64,000 bases of DNA from Chelativorans multitrophicus (GCF_011317445.1 NZ_JAAAPL010000002.1:372001-436000), one strand, 5' to 3'; positions 27,598 through 35,670 are shown, counted from the stretch's first letter. The notes: generated by a model not told the origin, from the sequence alone. Numbers and translations are program-made.

Positions 27598-29553
27598 CTA
27601 GGTCGTCAGACGCCGGGATCGGAGGGCCTCGGCTAGCTTACTCGCCAGCTGCTTCTGGCCAAAAGGCTTCGACAGGCGTGGGAACTGGGCCCTCGTTGCG
27701 TGAGAAAGCTCCGCGTAACCCGTCGCAATGATGACCGGAAGATCCGGCCAGCTCACCTTGATTGCGCCCGCCAGTTCATCACCCCGCATACCAGGCATCG
27801 CCTGGTCGGTTATAACGACATCGATATTGTTATCCTGCCGCAGCGCGTTCAGCGCTTCCTCCGCGTCAGAGGCTTCGATCACTGTATGCCCGAGATCTTC
27901 CAGCATTGCCGCTGTGTTGAGAAGTACCAGAGGATCATCATCCACAACCATGACCACCGCGGGCCGGGGGAATTCCGATGAGGGAGTATCGCGCGGCTCC
28001 TCACGCATTTGGGCCAGCTCTTCGGCATCGATTGCTGGCAACCACATCTCCGCTGTCGTGCCTTCTCCCTTTACGCTTTTCAGGGACAGCCGTCCGCCCG
28101 ATTGCTCCGCCAGCCCCTGCACCATCGACAGCCCAAGGCCAGTACCCTTGCCAATGCCCTTGGTGGTGAAAAAGGGGTCCGTTGCGCGAGCAAGCGTCTC
28201 CTCATCCATGCCTTCTCCTCGGTCTTCAACCGAAAGGCAAACATAGCGGCCGGGCGCAAGCCTGGCGCCCGGGCCGCCCGAGATCGTCTCCTCGCGCGCG
28301 GATATGATCAGAGGGCCGCCGGAGGGCATTGCATCCCGTGCGTTGATCGCCAGATTGAGGAGCGCCGATTCAAACTGGTTGGCATCGGTATGAACCTTGG
28401 GAAGCGTCGGTGGAAACCGCGTCTCGATCCTGATCAGCGGTCCGAGCGTGCGCTGCAGAAGATCACTGATGCCGTGAACCAGTTCAGGAAGATCGACCGC
28501 GGTGCGCTTCAGTTCCTGACGCCGGGCGAAAGAAAGCATACGCTGGGTCAGCGATGCGCCGCGCTGAGCTGCCTGAACCGCGTTGTCGACAAGCGAGCGG
28601 ATTCTTTCGTCATTGTCGGGCAGCTTGCGGCGAAGGAGGTCCAAGCTGCTCAGAATGACCATGAGCAGATTGTTGAAGTCGTGCGCCACGCCGCCGGTGA
28701 GCTGGCCGATCGCCTCGAGCTTCTGTGCCTGGAACAATGCTTCGCGGGCCTCATCCAGAGCGCGCTGGGCTTCCTTCTTCTCCGTAATATCGCGCGTGAC
28801 CTTGGCAAAGCCGATGAGTTCACCCCGTTCGTCGCGGATCGCATCGATAACCACGCTCGCCCAGAACCGCGAACCGTCCTTGCGGACCCGCCAACCCTCC
28901 TTCTCGAAATGTCCTTCCTTGGCGGCGGTCTTCAACCCCCGTTGCGGCTCTCCTCGTTCCCGCTCGTCCTCCATATAGAAGCGCGAGAAATGCTGGCCGA
29001 TAATCTCGCTGGCGTCGTATCCTTTGATACGCTTGGCGCCTGCGTTCCAACTGATGATGCGGCCGTTGGGGTCGAGCATGAAGATGGCATAGTCGGTCAC
29101 GCCTTGGACCAGAATGCGAAACTGCTCCTCGCTCTGCTTGAGTGCTGTCTCCGCCGCTTTTCGCTCGGTCAGGTCACGGGTGATCTTGGCAAAGCCGATC
29201 AGCCTCCCGGCGGGGTCGCGGATGGGATCGATGACCGCATGCGTCCAGAAACGCGAGCCGTCCTTGCGAAGGCGCCATCCCTCCGCCTCGTAACGGCCTT
29301 CAGAAGCCGCAACGGCAAGGGCCTTTTGAGGGAGTCCCGCCTCTCGATCCTCCGGAGTATAAAATTGTGAGAAGTGCTGTCCGATGATTTCGGACGCCTC
29401 ATACCCTTTGAAGCGCTGCGCGCCGGGATTCCAACTCACCACATAGCCGTCGATATCGAGCATGTAGACGGCGTAATCGGTGATCGCCTCCACCAGAAGG
29501 CGATATCGATCTTCCGCCGACCCCGAAAGAAGCTCCCGGTTTGCACGCAGCAT
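27598..29553 (-). CDS. Hybrid sensor histidine kinase, PAS-PAS-HisKA-HATPase-REC
   Basis: 651 residues and no membrane helix, so cytoplasmic. Two tandem PAS domains (about 15-130 and 140-260) are near-duplicates of each other ('GYEASEIIGQHFSQFY' and 'GYDASEIIGQHFSRFY'). The phospho-accepting His is H291 ('GGVAHDFNNLL'), N and G boxes lie at about 400-485 ('INARDAM', 'GKGTGLGLSMVQG'), and the C-terminal receiver has D583 ('VVITDQAMPG'). It belongs to the hybrid kinase group with the HDFNN box. No partner output protein is adjacent; the cytochrome operon follows on the same strand after an 81-bp gap. Confidence 0.95.
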   Translation of the reverse strand: MLRANRELLSGSAEDRYRLLVEAITDYAVYMLDIDGYVVSWNPGAQRFKGYEASEIIGQHFSQFYTPEDREAGLPQKALAVAASEGRYEAEGWRLRKDGSRFWTHAVIDPIRDPAGRLIGFAKITRDLTERKAAETALKQSEEQFRILVQGVTDYAIFMLDPNGRIISWNAGAKRIKGYDASEIIGQHFSRFYMEDERERGEPQRGLKTAAKEGHFEKEGWRVRKDGSRFWASVVIDAIRDERGELIGFAKVTRDITEKKEAQRALDEAREALFQAQKLEAIGQLTGGVAHDFNNLLMVILSSLDLLRRKLPDNDERIRSLVDNAVQAAQRGASLTQRMLSFARRQELKRTAVDLPELVHGISDLLQRTLGPLIRIETRFPPTLPKVHTDANQFESALLNLAINARDAMPSGGPLIISAREETISGGPGARLAPGRYVCLSVEDRGEGMDEETLARATDPFFTTKGIGKGTGLGLSMVQGLAEQSGGRLSLKSVKGEGTTAEMWLPAIDAEELAQMREEPRDTPSSEFPRPAVVMVVDDDPLVLLNTAAMLEDLGHTVIEASDAEEALNALRQDNNIDVVITDQAMPGMRGDELAGAIKVSWPDLPVIIATGYAELSHATRAQFPRLSKPFGQKQLASKLAEALRSRRLTT

Positions 29554-29722
29554 TATTTCCCGCCCATGGCATTGCGGTCCCACGATTCAACAGTGGGGAA
29601 CGCAGGAAAACACGAAAAGGTTGCCCCTCGCTTATCGTAAAATGCAGAAAAAGTGCATTCCGAAAGCAGCATATTCGTTCCCAGTTCCGTGGCCGCAACC
29701 GAATCTGCCGGCAATGGGAGGA

Positions 29723-29998
29723 TCAGAAGCGGTGATTTTCCTTCTTTTCGCGCCGCCGGCGATGCCACCACACCTCTAGCCGGCGCCGTAGCCGCCTCAC
29801 GGCCGGAATGTCGTAGGAGAGCACGAACAGGCCGAGCGGCACCATCCAAAATCCCAGGATCGGGAGAAAGCCGAATAGCCCGAGCAGGACCAGCAACATG
29901 CCGATCGCGATTCGCGAAGCGCGGGCTTGAGGCATCGGGATGCGGCGGCCGGCAAAAGATATGTGATGTTTTCTTCCCTGCTCGGTATTCATCCCCAT
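29723..29998 (-). CDS. Small integral membrane protein
   Basis: About 91 residues with a hydrophobic hairpin ('IGMLLVLLGLFGFLPILGFW' then 'PLGLFVLSYDIP') and a very basic C-terminus ('VRRLRRRLEVWWHRRRREKK'). The domain type is widespread in rhizobia and of unknown function. Starts at 29992, 29998 or 30022 cannot be separated; none has a good Shine-Dalgarno site. Confidence 0.7.
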   Translation of the reverse strand: MGMNTEQGRKHHISFAGRRIPMPQARASRIAIGMLLVLLGLFGFLPILGFWMVPLGLFVLSYDIPAVRRLRRRLEVWWHRRRREKKENHRF

Positions 29999-30217
29999 GT
30001 CCGGTCCGTCGCCTTTGCGCATATTTTTCTCATCGTCTTTTTCTTTGCCGCGCCCCCGGCTGTTGCTCCTTGCAACGGCCCCAGCGCGTATCCCATATGT
30101 AGTGCGAACACGGAAAAGGTGAGGCTTATTTCCGGCTTTGCGAAAAAATTACAGAAACCAGCTTTGCAAAGCTGGAATCTGTTTGCTATAGGCTCGCCAC
30201 ACGTCAGAGCGAGGCAT

Positions 30218-30292
30218 TCCCCGGTAGCTCAGCGGTAGAGCAACCGGCTGTTAACCGGTTGGTCGCTGGTTCGAATCCGGCCCGGGGAGCCA
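30218..30292 (+). tRNA. tRNA-Asn (anticodon GTT)
   Basis: A complete 75-nt cloverleaf with encoded CCA: acceptor TCCCCGG/CCGGGGA, anticodon stem CCGGC/ACCGG region around loop with GTT, T arm GGTTCGAATCC. Its last 14 bases are the left part of the prophage attachment core, and the tRNA is restored intact at the left junction. Confidence 0.96.
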
Positions 30293-30296
30293 CTTT
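30279..30296 (+). repeat. attL core
   Basis: GGCCCGGGGAGCCACTTT, overlapping the tRNA-Asn 3' end; the identical 18-mer recurs at 46984-47001. Confidence 0.93.
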
Positions 30297-30390
30297 ATTT
30301 CCTTTTGGTTTGCTCGCAATTCCCTCAAAGCTTTGATTTTCCTACACAATACGCAGAAAAGGCGTCGCGGGGCGTTTTTGTGCGCCGATT

Positions 30391-30413
30391 TTTGCTAATC
30401 ATTTCGCTAAACA
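30391..30413 (+). promoter_or_regulatory. Integrase arm-type sites, left pair
   Basis: Two 11-mers, TTTGCTAATCA (30391) and TTCGCTAAACA (30403), lie 12 bp apart between attL and the integrase gene. The same pair recurs in the opposite order inside attR (46898-46920), as expected of arm-type integrase binding sites. Confidence 0.65.
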
Positions 30414-30479
30414 ATTTGCCATACATCGCCGGCTTGTGTAGGTTGACGAAAACAAAGTACCTCGCCAGGGCATTTAGAA

Positions 30480-31748
30480 GTGAAGCTAGTTCGTCGCCAT
30501 CGCACGTTCCATATCGTCCGCCGCGTGCCGAAGCGCTATCAGCCGGTAGAGCCGCGCAAGCAGGTTTGGATTTCCCTTCACACCGACTCTGAGACCGTCG
30601 CCCAGCAGAAAGCGCCATCCGCATGGCAACTCATGCTCGACGGCTGGGAGGCCCGCCTTGCCGGCGCGACCGACGATGCGGAACGCCAGTTTGAGGCGGC
30701 GCGGGAATTAGCTGCCGTTCGCGGCTACCGCTATCTATCCGCTGATAAGGTCGCCAAGCTGCCGCGCGAGGAACTGCTTGAACGCGTCGAAGCCGTCACC
30801 AAGCTTTCCGGCGATGCCGCACAGATCGAAGCCCGGGCCGTGTTAGGAGGCGCGCGCGAACCGGGTATCAAGATCAGTCGCGCCCTCGAACTCTATTGGA
30901 CGTTCGCCAAGCAGGACACATTCGGCAAGTCCGAAGACCAGCTTCGCCGATGGGAGCACCCCCGCAAGCGGGCCATTGCGAACCTGATAGAGATCATCGG
31001 CGACAAAGAGCTTGCCGACATCACCCCCGACGACATGCTTGATTTCCGCCAACACTGGCTAGACCGTATCGCTGCCGGGGACGCGAAGCCCGACACGGGC
31101 AACAAAGACCTACAGCACATCGGCAATATCCTGCGGACAGTCGTCAAAATGAAACGGCTAGGGCTTGTCCTTCCGCTCGATGGCCTCAGCTTCCGGGCGG
31201 ACAAAGAACGCACCCGTCCGCCCTTCTCCGTCGATTGGATAAAGACCAAACTCCTCGCCCCCGGCGCGCTCGACGGGCTCAATACGGAAGCCCGTTGCAT
31301 CCTGCTAGGCATGGTCAATACCGGCTACCGCCCGGGCGAGGCGGCAGGGCTCTTGCCGGAGCATATCCGCCTTGACGCGGACGTTCCGCATATCAGTATT
31401 GAACCGGTCGGGCGGCAGCTAAAGAACAAGGTTTCGGAACGCGTCATACCCCTTGTCGGCGTGTCGCTGGAAGCTTTCAAGCAATGCTCGAACGGCTTTC
31501 CGACCTACCGGTTCAAGGACAAGATCAGCGATACCGTGAACAAGTTCCTTCGGAAGCATAAACTCCTCGAAACGCCGGAGCACTCGCTCTATTCGCTCCG
31601 GCACTCTTTCGAGGACCGAATGCTTGCGGCTGGGATTGATGAGCGCATCCGGCGCGACCTATTCGGGCACTCCCTTGGCCGGGAGCGCTACGGCGAAGGC
31701 GCTACGCTGGCGCACAAGCGCGACGTGCTTCAAGCCATCGCGATTTGA
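30480..31748 (+). CDS. int: Tyrosine recombinase/integrase (DUF6538 N-terminal type)
   Basis: 422 residues from GTG. The N-terminus ('FHIVRRVPKRYQP', 'LHTDSETVAQQKA') is the DUF6538-like arm-binding part. The SAM-like core-binding domain spans about 130-230 and the catalytic domain about 245-420. Visible catalytic residues are Arg in 'NTGYRPGEAAGL', the box-II segment 'YSLRHSF' (Tyr where many members have His, as is common in this subgroup), the late His in 'LFGHSLG' and the Tyr in 'RERYGEG'. It lies directly inside attL, in the usual phage position, and should drive integration at tRNA-Asn. Confidence 0.93.
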   Translation: MKLVRRHRTFHIVRRVPKRYQPVEPRKQVWISLHTDSETVAQQKAPSAWQLMLDGWEARLAGATDDAERQFEAARELAAVRGYRYLSADKVAKLPREELLERVEAVTKLSGDAAQIEARAVLGGAREPGIKISRALELYWTFAKQDTFGKSEDQLRRWEHPRKRAIANLIEIIGDKELADITPDDMLDFRQHWLDRIAAGDAKPDTGNKDLQHIGNILRTVVKMKRLGLVLPLDGLSFRADKERTRPPFSVDWIKTKLLAPGALDGLNTEARCILLGMVNTGYRPGEAAGLLPEHIRLDADVPHISIEPVGRQLKNKVSERVIPLVGVSLEAFKQCSNGFPTYRFKDKISDTVNKFLRKHKLLETPEHSLYSLRHSFEDRMLAAGIDERIRRDLFGHSLGRERYGEGATLAHKRDVLQAIAI

Positions 31749-31936
31749 GCGATTGCCCGGGCGCGGGCGACAGGATCGCGCTTCGCCTCTTCGGCTGCTA
31801 TCTCCGCTTCAAGGCGAGTGAAGATAGGCGCATATATAGAATCCTCGACCACAAGCCGCGCCACGGTCTCACGGGCGGCATAGAGCCGTTTCAGTGTCGA
31901 ACCGTGATCGTCGGCTATGTGTGAGGAATGAAGCAT
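31730..31936 (-). CDS. Small hypothetical phage protein
   Basis: 68 residues, helical and charged ('LVVEDSIYAPIFTRLEAEIA'), with no motif I recognise. It runs toward the integrase and overlaps its 3' end by 19 bp. A perfect palindrome of the dispersed repeat family (31956-31973) lies 20 bp upstream of its ATG, at promoter distance. It could be a small regulator or excision factor; no helix-turn-helix is obvious. Confidence 0.5.
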   Translation of the reverse strand: MLHSSHIADDHGSTLKRLYAARETVARLVVEDSIYAPIFTRLEAEIAAEEAKRDPVARARAIAQIAMA

Positions 31937-31956
31937 TGATTTTATTAGCTAATTTC

Positions 31957-31972
31957 TTGCAACGCGTTGCAA
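31957..31972. repeat. Dispersed palindrome, copy 1
   Basis: TTGCAACGCGTTGCAA, a perfect 16-bp palindrome (18 with flanking C/G); centre CG swapped relative to the family. Between two leftward small genes. Confidence 0.75.
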
Positions 31973-31993
31973 GTTTCCGAGTTCGCGGGAAAT

Positions 31994-32248
31994 TCAGCGA
32001 TTGCCCCGCACCTTGTCCAGCAGCATGAGGAAAAACGCGCGGGCGAACACCGCTGGCCAGATAACCACAAGCAGAACCAGCGCGACCAGAGCAGCAAGAT
32101 CAAGCTGCCGAAGGGCGGCTAGGGCATTCTGAGAATCTGCGTGCGGCGTTCCGTGCATCGATGCATTTCGAATTGCGCCGCCGATGAACATCCAAGCTCC
32201 AGCCGTCCAGAGCGCCGCCACCAGCGCAACCATTGTGAGCGTGCTCAT
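31994..32248 (-). CDS. Small membrane protein
   Basis: 84 residues with two hydrophobic helices ('MVALVAALWTAGAWMFIGGA' and 'LAALVALVLLVVIWPAVFA') and a basic end ('LLDKVRGNR'). Its start overlaps the stop of the upstream leftward gene by 4 bp, so the two are coupled. It may be a superinfection-exclusion-like protein or a holin-like hairpin. The leftward, early-region position argues against a lysis role, but this is not settled. Confidence 0.55.
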   Translation of the reverse strand: MSTLTMVALVAALWTAGAWMFIGGAIRNASMHGTPHADSQNALAALRQLDLAALVALVLLVVIWPAVFARAFFLMLLDKVRGNR

Positions 32249-32421
32249 TGAACTGTGTCTCCGTGGGCCGGCGAGATAAGCCGGTACGCATGACTTAGAG
32301 CCTCTTCGAAGCTCATCGGGTTTGTGGCGGCGCGGCGGATATCCTGCGCGATTTCAAGAAATTTTTCCCGGTGCGGTTCGTGGGGCGGTTTAATCGCCTT
32401 TGTTTCAGTGCAAGCTTTCAT
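32245..32421 (-). CDS. Small hypothetical phage protein
   Basis: 58 residues from an ATG with GGGGA six bases upstream; an upstream Met at 32445 lacks such a site. The sequence is helical ('HREKFLEIAQDIRRAA', 'SFEEALSHAYRLI') with no recognised domain. It heads the leftward pair with the small membrane protein and faces the rightward early gene across a structured 320-bp region. Confidence 0.5.
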   Translation of the reverse strand: MKACTETKAIKPPHEPHREKFLEIAQDIRRAATNPMSFEEALSHAYRLISPAHGDTVQ

Positions 32422-32505
32422 TTGAAGTCCCCGTTGTGTCGGCATTGCTCACGGGAACCAAATTACCGCGCCGACTTAATAGAGCGCAAGAGGGGATCAA
32501 AATAT

Positions 32506-32533
32506 ATGTAGGCAACAAAACTGTGTTCTACAT
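32506..32533. promoter_or_regulatory. Candidate early-region operator
   Basis: ATGTAG and CTACAT form the ends of a 28-bp imperfect inverted repeat with an AAAC centre, midway between the divergent leftward and rightward early genes. A phage repressor site is plausible, but no repressor gene is recognised. Confidence 0.35.
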
Positions 32534-32633
32534 GCGGCGGCAAAGTACGAAGTCTTAGTCAACAGCATAGATCGAGACCCCAAGGGGAACATGTACTGTA
32601 AATCGCCTGTCCGCCGTGCTATGGGAAAAGTGC

Positions 32634-32670
32634 GCGGTTCGACCGCCTTGCGCGAGGTGGCGGACTTTTT
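32634..32670 (+). promoter_or_regulatory. Attenuator-like leader hairpins
   Basis: CCGCC (32643) pairs with GGCGG (32659), followed by CTTTTT: a terminator shape. An alternative hairpin GCGGT/ACCGC (32634-32646) uses the same left-arm bases, so the two are mutually exclusive, as in an attenuator. It lies about 75 bp before the early gene start. Confidence 0.45.
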
Positions 32671-32672
32671 AG

Positions 32673-32736
32673 GCGGGGGCGGCTCCACACTTTTTCCTTT
32701 GGTCGGGAGTGGGCCGCCCCCGCAGACCAAAGGAAA
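32673..32736 (+). promoter_or_regulatory. Leader switch that can hide the Shine-Dalgarno site
   Basis: An 11-bp GC stem (GCGGGGGCGGC at 32673, GCCGCCCCCGC at 32713), extended by CCAC/GTGG, has a loop containing TTTCCTTTGGTC (32693-32704). That loop is perfectly complementary over 12 bp to GACCAAAGGAAA (32725-32736), which includes the Shine-Dalgarno site of the gene at 32743. The two helices compete, giving open and closed translation states. Confidence 0.6.
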
Positions 32737-32742
32737 TCCGAA

Positions 32743-33567
32743 ATGGCGAACACGGCAGAAGTGTATTCTTTCCCCGGCAGAGGCGCGGGGAATAACGATT
32801 CAAGCAGTACAAAAAATCCGGCTAGGAAAAAGCCTAGAGAGTGGCGCAAGCACGGCCATTATGGGCCGGATAACAACGGATTGGATGACGCGTTGGCACA
32901 ACTAGGTGCCGTAAGGCAGTTTTGCCGTGAATGGCTGGAACTTCCTGCCCGCGAAGTCAAGATGCTACTCTTCATCTTTGGCGAAACTGTATTGTGGGGA
33001 AAGCCGGAAAAACTATTTACCCATGAGTTCATCGAGAAGGGTTTTGACGGTCCAAAGGGGAACAGAGGAACGGGTATCGGCAGAACCCAATCTAAAGAGA
33101 TACTGGCCTCCCTCGAAGCCAAGGGATTGATTGCTGTGAATCGCTCCGGACTTAAAAAGGGAATGATTATTCGCCCAAACATAGACTGGAACCCCCCGGC
33201 CGCGCCCGCCATCCCAGATGCACCCCCGGAGGGAGTACGGATACGTCAACGCCCCTCTGATCGAAGGTCTCTTGAGACGTCCACGCTAGAGCGAACCATG
33301 CGCAACGCATTAATGCGAGAATACACCAAGGTTCCCGCAGCGAACATGAGGCCGTGGACGGAACACCAACATTCTATGGTCGCGCAAGCAATTAGAGGAC
33401 ATTGGTCTGGCATGGGAGTCGAGCAATGCCACGCGTTCATTGATTGGCTAGTGGAGCGCTGGGCCGGCCTTGGTGAGTTTTATACCATGCCACAATACCC
33501 GGACATAGATTTCATCTGCATCCACGGCAGAGTGCTCCGTTTGGAGTTCGAAAATGCTCAAAAATGA
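32743..33567 (+). CDS. Phage early protein with winged-helix-like region (replication or regulatory)
   Basis: 274 residues starting behind AAAGGAAA. After a basic N-terminus, residues about 60-140 ('LPAREVKMLLFIFGETVLW' ... 'GRTQSKEILASLEAKGLIAV') read like a winged helix of the kind in phage replication-initiation or RepA-like proteins. A Pro-rich linker and a helical C-terminal domain follow. I do not recognise a specific family. Two palindromes follow directly (33579-33617), and a related GGAAATCCGA sits at its own ribosome-binding site. These are possible binding sites. Confidence 0.6.
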   Translation: MANTAEVYSFPGRGAGNNDSSSTKNPARKKPREWRKHGHYGPDNNGLDDALAQLGAVRQFCREWLELPAREVKMLLFIFGETVLWGKPEKLFTHEFIEKGFDGPKGNRGTGIGRTQSKEILASLEAKGLIAVNRSGLKKGMIIRPNIDWNPPAAPAIPDAPPEGVRIRQRPSDRRSLETSTLERTMRNALMREYTKVPAANMRPWTEHQHSMVAQAIRGHWSGMGVEQCHAFIDWLVERWAGLGEFYTMPQYPDIDFICIHGRVLRLEFENAQK

Positions 33568-33578
33568 AGGGTTCTGCT

Positions 33579-33617
33579 GGTCGGAAATCCGGCCACTCAC
33601 CGGTCGGAAATCCGACC
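33579..33617. repeat. Tandem palindromic sites
   Basis: GGTCGGAAATCCGGCC (33579-33594) and GGTCGGAAATCCGACC (33602-33617); the second is a perfect 7-bp inverted repeat around AA, the first has one mismatch. They are 23 bp apart and start 12 bp after the early gene stop. Confidence 0.75.
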
Positions 33618-33830
33618 CCAATATAGAAGAAGGGTAGAAGAAGGGGATTTTAGAAAGAGATTTTAGTAGCTCCGGAACGCCCGCTTACGCGGTCGCCCGG
33701 CCTCGTCTTCCGGCTTTTCTTTTTCTGAGGCGAATGTCCGGCAGCGTCAGCGCTCGATTTCCCCGGCGAAAAAAAACCGACCCCGGTTCCGCCGGCCACC
33801 ACCAATCTGAGTCGCCCTGAACAATGAAAA

Positions 33831-33846
33831 TTGCACCCGGTTGCAA
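33831..33846. repeat. Dispersed palindrome, copy 2
   Basis: TTGCACCCGGTTGCAA, one change from the 16-bp family palindrome; 125 bp upstream of the candidate structural promoter. Confidence 0.75.
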
Positions 33847-33956
33847 AATCGGTCGCAAGACAGAATAGGCAGGAATTTATCGTCTGTTTTAAAAGCAACT
33901 AGTTGACTAATAAAGTGTATCTTGCTATCGATTAAAGTATATTTTAGATCAATACC

Positions 33957-33987
33957 TTGACAAATCCGCCATTTTTGTGGGATTTAT
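33957..33987 (+). promoter_or_regulatory. Candidate promoter of the structural operon
   Basis: A perfect TTGACA (33957-33962) is followed at 18-19 bp by GATTTAT, a weak -10. An AT-rich upstream stretch supports a strong promoter. It points into the portal-first operon. Confidence 0.45.
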
Positions 33988-34020
33988 CTTTCCGGCTCGT
34001 TGTGGTTCGGGCTTAAGAGC

Positions 34021-34056
34021 GGTGCCGCGTTCCCTCGCCCTTTCTGGCGCGGCACC
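34021..34056 (+). other. Leader hairpin upstream of portal gene
   Basis: GGTGCCGCG and CGCGGCACC form a 9-bp perfect stem with an 18-nt pyrimidine-rich loop, 27 bp before the portal start. It is likely a 5' mRNA stabiliser or operator; no U-run follows. Confidence 0.55.
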
Positions 34057-34082
34057 GATCCTTTCCACCCCGGAGAAAGATA

Positions 34083-35333
34083 TTGTCCCGCTTCAGTTTT
34101 TTCCGCCGCGCCACACAGACAGCCGCCGACGCGGCGACGGAACAGCGTTCGCTTGCCGGCCCTGAAGATTGGTTGATTGAGTTATTCGCCGCTGCCCCGG
34201 CGTTGTCTGGCGTATCGGTCTCACCGCACACCGCCCTTCGCGTTCCCGCCGTCCGTGCTGCCGTCGAACTGATCGCGGGCACCACCGGCACCCTGCCGGT
34301 AAAGGTTTTCCAATCGGCTGACGGCACGAGCAAGGAAGTCGCACACGATCATCCGGCAGCGTCGATTGTCCATCGCGACGCCAATCCCTGGACATCGGCC
34401 GGAGCGCTTCGCTCACAACTCACCATGGATGCCATGTTGAACGGCGGCGGCTTTGCTTTTGCGAACCGTGACCGCGATGGCCGTGTTGTCGAACTTGTCC
34501 GGTTATCTCCGACCGCCGTCATGGTCGAAACAGACACCCTGACCGGCGAGCCGCGTTTCCGCGTCACGGAAGGCCGTGGGCAACACATCTACGGATTTCG
34601 AGACATTATCCATATTGCTCCGCTCGCATCGCTGGACGGCGTGAAGGGCGAAGCGCCTATCCGCTCTGCCCGTGAGGCCATCGGGCTTGCCGTCACGCTC
34701 GAAGCTCACGCGGCACGGCTCTTCGCCAATCAGGCCCGCCCCTCCGGTATTTTGAGTTTCGCCAAGAGCTTGACCGCAGACGCGGCGGCAAAGATGAAAC
34801 AGTCTTGGCAGAGCATGACCGCCAACGGCGGAACCGCCGTGCTTGACGCAGACGCTACTTATACGGCGCTCACCCTCAAATCTACTGACAGTCAGTTCCT
34901 TGAGCTTCGCCAATTCCAGATTTTGGAGATCGCGCGAGCATTCAATGTGCCTCCTACGTTCCTGGCCGATTTCTCTCGCGCTACATGGTCGAACATCACG
35001 GAAGCCAACCGGCAGCTCGTGACGTTCTGTCTTATGCCTTGGTTCCGGGCATGGGAGGCCGCTTACCGCCGCGTCCTGCTTTCGGACGAAGATCGGCAGG
35101 CAGGCATTACCGTTGAGTTTGTCGTGGACGGCCTCTTGCAAGGCAACGCAACCGAGCGGGCCGAAGCCGTCGCCAAATGGCGGGCCGCTGGCGTTATGAC
35201 CGCGAACGAAGCCCGCCGCCTCGAAAACCTTCCCGCCATGGATGGCGGCAACAAGCTGGAAAATCCCTATACTTCCACGGGCAAGGCCGAAAATTTGCAA
35301 CCGGTTGCAAAAAAGGAAAAGGCCGATGCCTGA
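34083..35333 (+). CDS. Phage portal protein, HK97 family
   Basis: 416 residues from TTG with GGAGAAAG upstream. It fits the HK97-type portal: 'VSPHTALRVPAVRAAVELIA' near the N-terminus, 'DAMLNGGGFAFANRDRDG', 'RLFANQARPSGILSF', the wing/stem part ending 'QILEIARAFNVPPTFLADFS' and 'WFRAWEAAYRRVLL'. It forms the dodecameric head vertex for DNA entry. It is unusual as the first gene, with no terminase before it. A dispersed-repeat palindrome is translated near its C-terminus as 'LQPVAK'. Confidence 0.95.
   Translation: MSRFSFFRRATQTAADAATEQRSLAGPEDWLIELFAAAPALSGVSVSPHTALRVPAVRAAVELIAGTTGTLPVKVFQSADGTSKEVAHDHPAASIVHRDANPWTSAGALRSQLTMDAMLNGGGFAFANRDRDGRVVELVRLSPTAVMVETDTLTGEPRFRVTEGRGQHIYGFRDIIHIAPLASLDGVKGEAPIRSAREAIGLAVTLEAHAARLFANQARPSGILSFAKSLTADAAAKMKQSWQSMTANGGTAVLDADATYTALTLKSTDSQFLELRQFQILEIARAFNVPPTFLADFSRATWSNITEANRQLVTFCLMPWFRAWEAAYRRVLLSDEDRQAGITVEFVVDGLLQGNATERAEAVAKWRAAGVMTANEARRLENLPAMDGGNKLENPYTSTGKAENLQPVAKKEKADA
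35295..35310. repeat. Dispersed palindrome, copy 3 (perfect)
   Basis: TTGCAACCGGTTGCAA; 18 bp when flanking T/A is counted. Inside the last codons of the portal gene, read as LQPVA. Confidence 0.95.
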
Positions 35334-35670
35334 CCTTCCGACGCATCGCCGGTTTTTCGGGGACCGGGAACACGATTTCCGGCTTACGCCCGAACTCATC
35401 ATTGAGCTTGAACGCGTCACGAATACGGGCATCGGCGGCCTGTTCCGCCGTTTCTTACAGCGTGATTTTCGGCATTCCGAGCTTTTGGAAATGGTCCGCC
35501 TTGGCTTGATCGGTGGTGGAGCCGACCCGAAGGAAGCAGCCGCACTTATAGCCGCCTACGCCGTGCCGCTCCCCGTGATGGAGCTTTATGTGCTGGCACT
35601 CACCATCATCGAAACAGTCATGTTCGGGCACGCGCTGGATACTGCCGAGAAGAAGGAGGCGGAGAAATGA
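35326..35670 (+). CDS. GTA gp10-like tail assembly chaperone family protein
   Basis: 114 residues: 'HRRFFGDREHDFRLTPELI', 'LERVTNTGIGGLFRRFL', 'HSELLEMVRLGLIGGGADPKEAA'. This is the pattern of the gene-transfer-agent gp10/Phage_TAC_11 family of small tail proteins. It overlaps the portal stop by 8 bp and the protease start by 4 bp (ATGA). In canonical phages and GTAs this gene follows the major tail protein; here it is between portal and protease, and another chaperone-like gene occupies the expected place. The family call is good; the role is inferred. Confidence 0.75.
   Translation: MPDLPTHRRFFGDREHDFRLTPELIIELERVTNTGIGGLFRRFLQRDFRHSELLEMVRLGLIGGGADPKEAAALIAAYAVPLPVMELYVLALTIIETVMFGHALDTAEKKEAEK

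Larger units (their letters stand above)
33568..34082. other. Regulatory gap before the structural operon
   Basis: 515 bp without a convincing gene. It contains two tandem palindromes (33579-33617), one copy of the dispersed repeat (33831), an AT-rich block with a perfect TTGACA box (33957), a CAACTAGTTG palindrome near 33897, and a hairpin (34021-34056) in the portal leader. Confidence 0.6.

Noticed and set aside
30218-30296. tRNA-Asn disrupted by prophage insertion
   Set aside because: The left junction keeps the full tRNA including CCA; only its 3' end is duplicated at attR.
32673-32736. H-type pseudoknot at the early gene leader
   Set aside because: The pairing order fits a pseudoknot, but only one nucleotide (32724) would have to span a stem of 11-15 bp, which is not sterically possible. 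Competing hairpins are the better reading.
32591-32905. Rightward open frame in the early leader
   Set aside because: AAGGGG precedes its ATG, but the frame runs through the hairpins and into the real gene at 32743 in another frame. At best it is a leader peptide; not supported as a protein gene.
33650-33898. Leftward 82-residue open frame
   Set aside because: It is read through a dispersed-repeat copy, has a low-complexity Lys/Gly/Ser composition and no ribosome-binding site, and lies in the promoter gap of the structural operon.
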